A DNA stretch of 64,000 bases from NCBI GenBank assembly GCA_027924585.1, contig BSBM01000870.1:2728001-2792000 (forward strand), in the 5' to 3' direction. Position 1 is the first letter of the stretch. Each line of letters opens with the position of its first letter. The stretch is from Larix kaempferi. Lineage: Eukaryota; Streptophyta; Pinopsida; Pinales; Pinaceae. Position numbers and translations under genes: made by a program. Shown here one piece after another: positions 44,419 to 54,994 of the stretch. The notes under the pieces are model-generated. The model was given only the letters and a program-made list of their open reading frames with translations. It did not search any database and was not told where the DNA came from.

Positions 44419-45396
44419 TGATTCCGGAGACACAGATGCACATGAGCCCTTCTCACATGGTGATAGATGTGTTCTCCCATGGTGATAGATGTGTTCTCCC
44501 ATGGTGAGATGTAAGTGCTAGAGCCATTCTCAGATAGTGATAGATGTGTTCTCCTATGCTGAGATGTAAGGGCTAGAGCCATTTTCAGATAGTGATAGAT
44601 GTGTTCTCCTATGCTAAAATGTAAGGGCTAGGCCATTTTCACATCATGATAGATGTGTTCTCCCATGGTGAAATGTAAGGGCTGGGGCCATTCTCACATG
44701 GTGATAGATGTGTTTTCCCATGGTGAGATGTAAGAGCTGAGTGATCCTTTCCAACATGGTCGCTAGTAGTTCCTCCCATGGTGACATGGTGGTAGGAGAG
44801 TCCTCCCTTGGTCATGATGTAAGTGTTGATCCTTCTCCAAATGATGATAGATGTGGTCTCCAATGTTGGTGGTGTAAGTGTTGTGTGATGTGCATCTGGG
44901 CTGTGCTCCGTGGACGATGATGGTGATCTGAAGACAATGATGTGATAGTATGGTACACAGGTTTTGCAGAGGCATATGATCAATCCTGAGATGCTCTCTT
45001 GTAGGTTTTGAAGAGACAGTGTAATCAGTCCTAGGAGATCTTGCAAGTTTTGCAGAGGTAGTGTAATCAGTCCTGAGGTGTACCTACTTGATGGCTTGCT
45101 CGCAAAGATGTTGAAGACCTACATGGAGGCTAGGCCTACATCTAGCATGAAAAAGGGCTGGCTCTGTAGATGATGAAGACCTACAGGTGGTGGGCCTACA
45201 TCTAGTATGAAAAAGGATTGTCTCTGTAGAACTTCCTATGACAAGTAGATTGGAGATTGATTGAGATAGTAGCAACAGTGACGATGACGATGATAATGAT
45301 TCGATGACGATGATCCAGTGACGATGATCTAGTGAAGATGATCCAGAGAAGAAGACTTGTGCTAGCATATCTGTGTCGAGAAATACCTTCCTAGTT
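44419..45396. repeat. 3' non-coding part of copia with ~55-bp minisatellite
   Basis: TGATAGATGTGTTCTCC begins near 44461, 44483, 44538, 44593, 44647 and 44702, followed by ATGGTGAGATGTAAGGGCTAGAGCC. Then unique sequence with further short duplications (gatgaagacctaca near 45106 and 45170) to the PPT. No gene. Confidence 0.75.
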
Positions 45397-45405
45397 AAGA
45401 GGGAG
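45397..45405 (+). other. Polypurine tract of the copia element
   Basis: AAGAGGGAG immediately before the 3' LTR. Confidence 0.92.
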
Positions 45406-45968
45406 TGTTGATGTATATGTAACTTCAGAATGTATTTCACCTATGTATATTGTACTCCTATAGAGATGGTATTATTCCTCTATATGGAAGTGTCATCATT
45501 TGTATTGACAAGTGTCGCAAGTGTCGTAACTTGCTGTGATGGGTTATTAGACCACCAAGTGTGGGGTTGACCCTGATTAATGTAACCATGGGTTATTAGA
45601 CTCTCCTAGAGAAGTCAACCCTGTTATTTTATTAGGAAAGTCGGGATAAGTATAAATAGAGTGTGGGAGGCACTCTATTTGATCGTGTCATTATTCACTT
45701 CTACACTACTCAGAAAGTGGCGCACTAGTGAGGAAGGAGGAGTAGCTGCTAGTAGAAGACTATCTCTTGTACTTGGGTTGTATCATTGCTCTTTCTATCT
45801 CTGAGGAAGTTGTGGGGTTTTTCACCTTTATGGTTTTCCCCATTGAAACTCTGTGTGTCCATTGTCTTATGTGATTGTTTTTTATGCTTGATATGCTTGA
45901 TATGTTGTACATGTTATTCTCTCAGTAAAGATCCTAGAGTATGTTGAATTAATGCTCAAAATCTAACA
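45406..45968 (+). repeat. 3' LTR of the copia element
   Basis: 563 bp, TGTTGATGTATATG...AAATCTAACA, TATA box at 45651-45659. Followed by TSD ttatt. Confidence 0.95.
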
Positions 45969-45973
45969 TTATT

Positions 45974-46531
45974 ATACACAAGAGTTGCACATGTAGCCAT
46001 AATCAGTGACAAATATATGACAAAATACACAAAGCACCCTCCTTTCACATATTTCATGTTCAAATATATTTAAAGTAAGCATATTCTTATATCAAATTCA
46101 TATTCTTGTAAGCATATTCTTATATCGATAACTGTGAGGCTCACCATGGTTGAAATTTACTTGTATTTCTTATAATATGCACACTTTTCCTACATTATAA
46201 AGGGGATTACCTTTCTACATGGAATTAAAATCAACTAGTAACCTCAAGAGCCGTGACTCCTAAGGATGTATTGATAGTCAAATAGAACTTCATGCACCAT
46301 TTCTTACAATATACACATTCCCTAAAATAAACAAGAGAATTATCTCTCTTTCTACTTGAAATTAAAACCAAGTGGAACATTTGGCTACTTATCTCTAGCG
46401 AAAGCAAAGACAGTCTAGGACATTGTTAGCATGTGATCATTATATTCCTTGGCTAAATCATTCTCCTACAATATACAAGATAATTTTCCCTCTTTCTACT
46501 TGAAATTAAAACCACTATGTGAAACCTCTTG
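45974..46531. repeat. Importin exon 3' flank with 150-bp tandem duplication
   Basis: CTCTTTCTACTTGAAATTAAAACCA occurs at about 46339 and 46489, and GACAGTCTAGGACATTGTTAGCATGTGAT (46407) matches the end of the importin exon (46556 onwards). So the exon end plus 3' flank was duplicated in tandem. GTAAGCATATTCTTATATC is also doubled near 46075 and 46108. Confidence 0.65.
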
Positions 46532-47597
46532 CTATTGATCTGTAGAAAAAGAAGAAACAGTCTGAGTTATATCAGACATTGTTAGCACGTGATTGTCCTC
46601 TTCCTTGGAGAAATAATTATGAAGGATCATAATAGATTTTTCATAGACATTTGTGTTTTCATGAATTTGCAATGCCTCAATATTATCCAAACCACCAGCG
46701 TCCTCAATTAGGCCCGCATATAAGTTAACATCTTTAAGGCCTGCATTTTTTTTAGTCTCACCAGTTCTCAGTATGTTTTCTAGACAATCAAGGCAGACTG
46801 TTATAGTTGTTGGATCTGGGCAAGTTAGAAGATCACAATATGGCTTAATGCAACCTTGAATAGCAAGGTATCTGCAATAGAAAAGGGCTCATGTTATTGA
46901 CCGCACACATCCAAAATAATGGATGCAAAAAATTACACATGCAAAGAAATTAGAAAACTTCATACCTTATCTGTTCGTCGCTTCCAATAGAAGTTGCATT
47001 TGAAACTGCCCACGCTGCATCTTTCTTTATATCGAATTCAGTGTTTGCTAGCAGGGATAAAAGTGTGGGAGATATATTTGCATTGATCACAGCCTGCAAT
47101 GAAAATGGAGTCTAGTTCATTAAAAAAAAGGGTCAAGTTATGTTACACTAGAAATGTGACACTGGTAGCAAGTATAAATATAAATCAAAAATTATTTCTA
47201 CCTAAACTTGCTCTGTTGTCCCCTTTGTAACATTGGAGATTGTCTAACATGTACCTTTTATTATGGTTTTCTTTGTCTGTGTATCTGTTAGAAGATGCAA
47301 GAGGCTATCAAGAGCCTTATTGTCAGTAACAACCTGCACACAACAAAATATAAGATAAACAAGAAAGTAAATCCACCGTGTTTGAATTTGGACTCTTTGC
47401 ATTCTGTCATGTTGACTTAACTATTAAATCACAACCGAAAATGCTTTCAATAGATGCAATATAACACATCTATTATATAATTATTTGGAAGAAGTGTGAC
47501 AAATATTTGAAGACAGACCTAATTTTGCACAACATCGCCACGGACAATGTTGCCCACTGTCCTTAAAGCAGGAATAACAACAAGTGATGAAGAATGC
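46532..47597 (-). pseudogene. Importin-alpha, last four exons, with nonsense codons
   Basis: Minus-strand exons: 47597-47519 (LVVIPALRTVGNIVRGD), 47333-47202 (DNKALDSLLHLLTD, TISNVTKGTTEQV), 47093-46966 (PTLLSLLANTEFDIKKDAAW, AVSNATSIGSDEQIR), 46871-46532 (YLAIQGCIKPYCDLLTCPDP, TVCLDCLENILRTGE, IEDAGGLDNIEALQIHEN). These are the C-terminal armadillo repeats of plant importin-alpha, the cytosolic receptor for nuclear import signals. Splice sites are kept. Three stops: TAG at the last codon of two exons (both normally CAG) and TAG for Trp in CWTISN. The NLS-binding N-terminal repeats are absent. Ends in TAG at 46532-46534. Confidence 0.85.
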
Positions 47598-48286
47598 CTA
47601 TGACCAATTCATTTCCATTAATATAGTGAGAACCTTATATTTAAATAATTGTCATAAATTGAACTTAACAATTAACTATAAGAAAATAAACTGGAAATAT
47701 TAAAATTAATTTAAATGTTTGCAAATTTTTTGACTGTAGAGAAAATATGTTAAAGAACTTGAAATTTTATAAATTTATTTAAAGAACTTGAAAATTTACT
47801 GGGCTTGTAAATTTTATAATTATCTTTATTTTACCAATGCCCAATCGGAAGCATAAATCTACCTCCAGTCATTGGTCGGAAGAATAAATCTACATCCAGT
47901 ATACTACAATATACATTTAAATTTATATGAAAACCCTCACTTGGATATAATGAAAAACAACTTACAAGGTTGCAGTAATGAAGTGGTAAGCTGCCTCGTT
48001 CAAGGCTACACCAGATGCGTTGGGGGAGGGAGCGCTCATTGTCGGCACCAGAGACTATGCATGTTCGGAGGGAGGAGTAGAGAAGAGCACAGTATAGGAG
48101 CATACGCAGAATTACAGATCAGAGTACAGGACCTCCTCTAGTAGATCGAATCTGCATATAGAAGTTGCTCCTATTTTTCAGTGGACCTTCTATTTTTCAG
48201 TTGTTGTTCTGATCGAGTGAAGAGGGTATACGTACTCGGCTGCTCGGAGGGAGGAGCACAGTACAGAACTGCAACAAAGCTCAGCC
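47598..48286. other. No gene seen
   Basis: The upstream importin exons expected here (minus strand) were not found. GC content rises after 47960, with repeated GGAGGGAGGAG words near 48066 and 48246. Confidence 0.4.
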
Positions 48287-48451
48287 ATGGCGGAGAGGAT
48301 AAATGGTGTGGATGGTGAGATGGTCGAAGGAGAAAGAGCGCAAAAGATGGAAAATAATTGCACAAGCTGGAAAAAGCTCGCAGCTCACAGGGTGGCAGTT
48401 GGCATCCAGAAAGGGATTGAGTCGGCGATGGTGGGGTCACCCGGGGACTAA
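48287..48451 (+). CDS. Hypothetical 54-aa ORF, possible first exon
   Basis: ATG in a plant-like context (CAGCCATGGCGG) opens a frame reading MAERINGVDGEMVEG, ERAQKMENNCTSWKK, LAAHRVAVGIQKGIES to TAA at 48449. Locally higher GC than the surroundings. No recognised domain. It could belong with the two exons that follow, but no donor joins them convincingly. Confidence 0.35.
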   Translation: MAERINGVDGEMVEGERAQKMENNCTSWKKLAAHRVAVGIQKGIESAMVGSPGD

Positions 48452-48584
48452 TGCAACGATCATGCTCTGGTGCTGATGACAGACCACTGATCACAGGAGG
48501 TCAAAAATGTCGCCTAGATAGCTTGCTCCTTATTAAAGTAATTGTTTACAGTGGTGCTTAGCAATATTTCATTTTGTGATATAG

Positions 48585-48957
48585 GGTCTTCGCTATAATT
48601 GAGAGAGCAATAGCTAGCATAAGTTTAGATGATCTGTGTGCAAAGCACCAAGTGCCTTCGACACATAGGAATTACAACATGAGGACTGTGGATAAAACTA
48701 TTACTCAAGGAAAGGTTGAGGGATCAGTTGAGGTATGTCTATTTATAATTTGAACACAACAAGACTGATCTATATGGGTCGTAATCATCATTATTTTCTG
48801 ATTAAATGCATTATACCTTCAATTTTTTAATCACTAGCTTTAAATTTTTTCCCAGACTGTCAAGTCAGCTTTGAAAAAACTTGAAGAAGGTGCCATCATT
48901 GATGATGCTAAAGTTGTTTGTGAACCAAATGTGCTCCATCAAATGTATAGATGGAAG
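48585..48957 (+). pseudogene. Two clean exons of an unrecognised gene
   Basis: Exon 48585-48732 (acceptor GATATAG, donor GAG/GTATGT) reads VFAIIERAIASISLDD, LCAKHQVPSTHRNYNM, RTVDKTITQGKVEGSVE. Exon 48856-48957 (acceptor TTCCCAG, donor AAG/GTTAGA) reads TVKSALKKLEEGAIID and DAKVVCEPNVLHQMYRWK. The phase-0 junction fits, there is no stop or frameshift, and splice sites are near-consensus. I do not recognise the family. It is followed within 200 bp by a LINE relic, so the rest of the gene may have been displaced. Confidence 0.5.
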
Positions 48958-49138
48958 GTTAGATTTTTTTTTGTTGATAGGTTGAATACTATTTTCTAAA
49001 AAATGGATTTCCTTGATATATATTTTTTTGCATTCTTGGGTTACTCCAATTAGAGGATTTATTGGAAACTCACTTTCCCATTTGATTGTTGGTTTTTCCT
49101 ACCTTTTTAAAGTTGTGGTTACTCATTAAAATGTGTTT

Positions 49139-49552
49139 TATTTACCAAGGTTGGCAGGTGCGGGTGGAGTTCTCTATGGATCTGATGGAAGCAAGATGAA
49201 ATACTATGCCCGGGGTATTGGAAGAAGGTCCAACAACAGTGCGGAATGGTTAGCTCTCATCAAGGGCCTAGAGAATGCCAGGGAGGATGGCCTCTCAGAT
49301 TTAGTTGTTTGCGTAGATTTGATGTTGGTCATCAAAGACACAAGAAATCTAATCAAAAATCGAAAAAGCCTTGACTCTAAACTTCACTGTCTCCTAAAAT
49401 GTCTTGTTAATGAATACAAAACAATAAAATTTTTCCATATCCTGAGGTCAAATAACCAAGAAGCGGACAATATGGCAAACATTGGTGCTAAGCTCGACCA
49501 TGGAATGCTGATCTACAATCAAAAGGTGAATGATAAAGTCTGGATACCTTAA
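49139..49552 (+). pseudogene. LINE RNase H domain relic, plus strand
   Basis: Reads LAGAGGVLYGSDGSKM, RSNNSAEWLALIKGLE (Glu), LVVCVDLMLVIKDTR (Asp kept, the usual GDS is VDL), FFHILRSNNQEADNMANIG (last Asp as EAD). The N-terminal strand with the first Asp is missing, so the relic is 5' truncated. Ends at TAA about 49550. Confidence 0.8.
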
Positions 49553-50630
49553 TCTTCCCTTGTCTATCATTTGGGGAAATTTTCTTTTGATGTTAGAACA
49601 TAGAAAAAATCCAATTTTGGGGTGGAATCACGGTACTAAGCCCTCCACGTTCAACAAAAATTTTGAATTATACCTCCATATCATTAAATGAGACTATCCT
49701 AAAGTTTCAAACCCAATCATGCACATTGGGATCAGGGGCAGCCGCACCCTGGAGTCACATGGCCTCCACATGGGATGCATGCATATCTTAATTATAGATG
49801 GAACGTTGGTAGGGTGTTTGACTTGTTTAAAGGATGAGTGTTGGGAAGGTTGGAAACATTCCCTCCTACACTGTACAACTGTGACAATGGATGAAACCAG
49901 CGCTTCCTCCCACTACCTACTTTGCAAAAAAAAATCCCTCATTCTGGTGGTATGGCAATGCCGGACTGCAGAAAGAAATTTCCAACATTGCTTGGGAGTC
50001 ATGGTGGCTCGTATAACTTGCTGCACAAGGCGCATGATGATGGTAATCAATTTTAGGAATTCGATTCGATCTTTCCCCTTTGCTTAGCAGTTGGAGGTTT
50101 TTCTAGGGTGAATACTATTGCCCCCACGGAGGTGACGGAGCATCTAGATGATTTGGACTCTCAGGTTCGTCTGTTGAGTGGAGAGAACTATGAAATAAAG
50201 AAAGCCCTACAGCACATGTTCATGCTGGAGCAGGCTGTTAATACGGAGGCCCAGGATAGCAATGCCAAGCTCTCTGAGAAATTTAATAGCCTCGCTGATG
50301 TATTGGAAAACAGTTGCCCCTGCTCGGCTACCCTGGAGGTGCAGGTCAAAGCGGTTCAAAGCGCAGTAAAAAACATGGATGGAAAGCTGGAAGGAATGCG
50401 AGTGGAGTTGCGAAGTCTGAAATAGGATCTCTAGAGTCAGGGTGGCTCTGTCATTGGAAAGGAGCATGAACCAGAACATCGTCACTAGTACTAGCCCATG
50501 GATTTGGTATTTTCGTGGGTTTTTTTTTAAGACCTAGTTTAGTGTTGTCTAGGATGTTTAGTTTTTATTGTTTCCCAATTCTGGGCCTCTGTAATTAGCA
50601 ATAGTTAGGTTGGAATTTAGCTTGTGTATG
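49553..50630 (+). pseudogene. LINE 3' region with coiled-coil frame
   Basis: Downstream of the RNase H. A frame at 50108-50425 (105 codons, start about MNTIAPTEVTEHLDDLD) is rich in heptad-like Leu, Glu, Lys and Gln, with TLEVQVKAVQSAVKNMDGK near its end, suggesting a coiled coil. It may be the C-terminal tail of the same LINE or of a captured gene; I cannot tell. Confidence 0.4.
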
Positions 50631-51524
50631 TTTAAGTTATGTTATGTTTCTGCGCACAGTTGTGTTGATGCCTCGAAAATCGTAGCATCAATCAGCAAGG
50701 GATTCTCCCCAGTAAGTGAGCCCAATTAGATCACTCACCATTTGGTGTGGGGAATCCATCCAGTTAACAGTTCCGGCTACCGTAAGATTTAAAGATTTTT
50801 GTTATTTACACTGGTTGCGGCCTGGTTCACCGTTTATGTATTTTATCTTAAGATGATATGCAAGTGCCCTAAGCTATGTGCATGATTAACCTAAACTAAT
50901 CAAAACTGTGTAAGCAAACCTATTCTATCCTTGCAAGGAGCAAACTGTAGAGATGAGTAATGCGCTGAAAGAAACACCTTAAAGATTATACAAATAACCA
51001 TTTAATCATAAGATACATCTACAGCAGGATATAACAGACATTAAAGATAGCTTTAATTCAGTTAATACAATCCACTACTCATTTAAGAAAACACATCTTT
51101 GCACAGGAAAGCATAAGAAAATTCATTACATAGAAACAATTCAAAATAGCAAGGAATGATCTCACAATAATATGCAGATGACACAGGAATAATCCAACAC
51201 ACATTTGACACATCTTCCAGGCAAAAACGCCTTCTCCTAGGCTTTCATTAGGAAAAAAATTATTTCTTATAGGAAGTAGCAAAGTAGTCCACGTACAAGC
51301 CAGAAAATCTTTCACCTGCCAAAAGTCCTTTCTCCTTCTCTTATCCCTCTATATATAGCTTTACAAATTGCTCCTTTAGCTGACAAGTGTACCCTAAAGT
51401 TATGGAAACTTCTAATTTGTCATTTAGTGTGTAACTACAAAAATGAATAATTCGTAGGGACCTTTCACAAAAGACAAAATTAAAAAGACAGTTGTCTTTT
51501 AATGTATTTACATATGAAAACTTT
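50631..51524. other. No gene seen; hairpin near 50700
   Basis: GGGATTCTCCCC (50699) and GGGGAATCC (50748) can pair as a stem. A purine run on the minus strand (GAGGGATAAGAGAAGGAGAAAGGA, about 51327-51350) looks like a possible PPT of the minus-strand element, but an LTR could not be delimited. Confidence 0.4.
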
Positions 51525-54500
51525 CTAGCCTATTTTCCTAAAGTATAATAAAATAAACGAAGGCCCAGCTGGCTCTGCTGACTCATTTGGTCTCTCCTCT
51601 CTTATTGATTCTCCCATTGCAACAGTCTTTTCTTCCTCAACGGGCTCGCCTGATTGTGTTGATTTGTCTTCTTGTTCAATGTAGCTTTCCCCTTGTCCAA
51701 TTTCCCTTACAATGGTTTTTCCTCTCAATGAGACTGTCACATTCTGCGCTATTCTGTGTCTGCGTAATTTTGTTTAGATGGTTGTTATTCCCATTATAGT
51801 CGTCTGTGCGCAAATTTACAGACAGTGAGTGTGGACAACAATCTGCCCAATGAATTGATGATGGTCTTCTAAGGATATAGCTTCTACCTTCTTTAAATAA
51901 TCCAATTTTGCGTTCAGATTATTCCCTAACTTCGTCATGTGCTGATCTCTCTCAGGAAACTCATAAACACTTTGTGGTAGAGGCATCTGACATGTCTCAT
52001 GAGTTTCTCGGATCTTGGAATAGATAACATGGCACTTTTTTATTGTCTTCTGGATTTCAATACCTAATCTGTCGCCACAGTCTTTGCGAAATTCCAGGAC
52101 TCCCACATCCATTTCCAGCTTCTCATCGGTCAAGGGGCACAGATTTGAGGGAAAACCTGATTTTCCTTTCTTCCATTCCGACTATTCCTTAATATGGACC
52201 TCATATTGAGCAAACTTGTCTTTAATCCAGAGTGCTTCAATATCAATACTTGTCATCTTGGTGATCATTTCTTTCATCCCGCAAATTTCTTCAGAAATGG
52301 ATACCAGTAATGGATGCATCTTCCCTTGCATGTCACTGCCATGCTTACAGAAGGTGGACAGATCTTGGTTGTTTTCTATTATCTCCTTGAGCTGTTTCAC
52401 TAACTCTTCCTTCTCTTTTAGCAACCTCTCAAACTGAGGTTTGAAGATATGAGTCTGTTGAGCCCTGCTGGCTTCGAGTTTTTCCAACTCTGATATATGA
52501 ATCTTTAAGTGCTTTTGCTCGTCTTCTGAGATGGACAGTTGCATCTCCAGTGAATTCTTCTCAATTTCAAGCCGCAGAGCTTCTGAAGTTGTCCTTAACT
52601 TTTCTTCTTCCATCTCCTTATATTTCTTTTTCATTTCATTTGCTTCTAGCACTTCAGTCTTCCTATCAACTTTTATTTTGAAGCATTTCTCTCTATAGCT
52701 CTTTACTTCGTTCATTAACCGATCAACATTAGCTTTATTTTCCTAGGCTAAGGCTACAGTCCTACTTGGAATGAAGGATCAATGTCAGTCCCCTGGACTA
52801 GCGTGGTCTCTGAAACTCTGAATTCAAATGATTCAGGATAAATTTCCATTTTCCTCAGTGTTCTGCCAATGATAGCCTTCTTCTGTTCGTGAAAGTAGAC
52901 AGAATCCAAGTTGGCCACTTGGCCCTGCTTCCTGGGGTTGTATGGGGTCAGTGCCAATTCCTCAGTAGAAATAACCCGTTCATGAGCAATCCCTGGCTGG
53001 TATATATTTGGCATATCTAAATCCATGGCCTGTGGGATGGACGGGTTTTGTTCAGGAGTTCTCTCAGCCTGCTCCTTCTCTTCTCTTTCAGCTAGCTCTG
53101 CTAATTCTGCTTGTAATCTGTCTGCCTCCTCCAACAAAATCCTCCCTTCTTCTTCTTCTTCTTGTTTAGCAGCCTGTTCCTGGAAGATCCTTTCTTGTTC
53201 TTCTTTCTGGGCCTTCAATTCCTCTTCCTACTGGATTCTGGAAGCTTCTACTTGTTGTTGCAATTGAATAGCCTGCTCCTGTTGAATTCTTGATGTCTCT
53301 TCTTGTTGAAACTTGGCAGCTTGTTCATTTTGAACCCTGACAGCCTCTTCATCTTGTCGTAATTTGGCAACCCATTCATTTTGAATCCTTGTTGCTTCCT
53401 GATCTTGCTATTTTTTGATAGTTTGTTCTTGTAGTATCCTGTCCTCTTCCTCTTGTTCCATACCTGTCAAGTCTCCTGATTGGGACACTGATGCCTCCTG
53501 CTCCTTTTGGATTAGGCCGACGGGTCTGGGGGCAGAGCTTGTTTTCTTGACGTTCTTATAGCGCTTACCTAATGCTATTAAATTTTGAGCACTACAGAAG
53601 AAATCTTCATCTTCGTCCATAAGATGAGCATACTCAAAGCCGGTTTTGGAATCAATGATATGTTGGGCAATTTTACCACAAGGGTCATGCCTTCTGAAGA
53701 ACTTCATACCAAAATGGAACATTTCTAAATCCTGGACATATTTTTCTCCTTCCTTGGCACTCGGGAAGCTGTATGCTCCTATAGTGAAAGGCACTGGTGG
53801 ATATATTAATTTCTTTCTTTCAGTAAGAACCCTACTGATTCCACCAATGCTGAAGAGTTGCCTCAAGGCTTCCCTATGTATCACAAAATCTATAGCATAT
53901 CTGGGAAGCACAAAGGGGCCCATGGATCCTCCACTCATTCGGATATAGGTACCTTCTAGACCATGGTAATAATCGCCGAATGCCTCAATAATGGGCATGG
54001 CATTCTCTGACATACAATATGGTTCCTCTACAAAAATAAGCTGATATAAAGGCATGATGAATATCTCGCAAACCAACTTGTAATAGCTCACATATTTGCT
54101 TGCCCACGTGAGTTGGTAGGCCATGAAGAGAGGTGTCTCCTTTCTGTTCCATGAGAAACCCAAGTCGGGGAAGGTATGTTTGCTCAGTAGGCATTCTATT
54201 AAGTATGAAGACATAAAGAATTATGCTTTCTTCTGAGTCATTCCTCCATGAGCAACAGTTAGCTGTGAGACCAAGCTTTCTAAGATTATATCCGCCCAAT
54301 TAAAGATAGTACCATTCATAGCTATATGGAATATTACTAGTACCCATCCGATTTTAAAGATATTGCCATTTGGCATTTCAAAGATCCGGCTCAGCATCAG
54401 AACAATGGGCCTATAAGGAGTTTTCAGGAGGTTGCTCTCATACTCATTATTTTGCCTCTTTCTTATCTGTCTGTCAACTATCATCATCTTCTTGGAAGTG

Positions 54501-54994
54501 TCCAGTGGGTCCATAGGGTGCTATGCTATCCATTCATTATCTAACCAAGCCCTAGCCGGGGGAAATCTATAGGTAGTTGTGATATCCTCAGGAGCAAAAG
54601 ATGCTAGGTTCATTCCATTCTTATCATTTATAAAACTCGTGTCAGTATTGACATGGGGAATCAACCATCCAAGCACTTCAGAACATGGAAATAACTTAGG
54701 ACGAGTTGTTACCTTATGGAGACAAGACCTTCCGATATTTGCGTATACCATATCATCCTCTATGTAGTTTTGAGAGTTGTCTTGATCTCTGATGAATCTA
54801 TATAGGTCACCCCACTGAAACTTTGGGGCAGAGCTCCCTGGGGGTACATTGGTGGTAGCTTGTGTATCAGCGAACATGGTCTCGAGGGAGGTATCCAGTA
54901 GGATCTCCACATCTGAATCTGACTCTACCTTTTGCGCGGCCTTCTTCCTTGCAGATCTTCTATGTATGTTAAATCTGTGGTGAGTCGGGAGCAA
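51525..54994 (-). pseudogene. Decayed ~1,150-codon ORF of unknown function (ORF X)
   Basis: Minus-strand frame starting MLPTHHRFNIHRRSARKKAA. One frame from 54994 to about 52754, then after one frameshift a second frame to 51525. About seven stops. First half globular: FQWGDLYRFIRDQ, CSEVLGWLIPHVNTDTSF, LASFAPEDITTTYRFPPARA, MAYQLTWASKYVSYYKLV, YYHGLEGTYIRMSGGSMG. Second half: Glu/Gln-rich heptads (QEQAIQLQQQVEASRIQ, LQAELAELAEREEKEQAE, EKEELVKQLKEIIENNQ), a long coiled coil. No RT, capsid or protease motif. It lies 2.9 kb beyond the integrase of the Tat-like element on the same strand, where some plant gypsy lineages carry an extra ORF. It could also belong to another element. Confidence 0.55.

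Larger units (their letters stand above)
32681..45968 (+). mobile_element. Ty1/copia retrotransposon with three nested insertions
   Basis: TSD ttatt at 32676-32680 and 45969-45973. LTRs about 562-563 bp, PBS, gag-PR-IN-RT-RNaseH in copia order, PPT. Without the inserts it is about 6.7 kb. The gag-pol frame joins across both coding-region insertions without frameshift but carries four stops (35177, 35555, 41475, 44041). The LTRs differ at roughly 30 positions by eye, so this insertion is older than the one at 23922. Confidence 0.95.

Noticed and set aside
51525-54994. Envelope-like ORF
   Set aside because: No signal peptide or transmembrane segment is visible, and the second half is a charged coiled coil.
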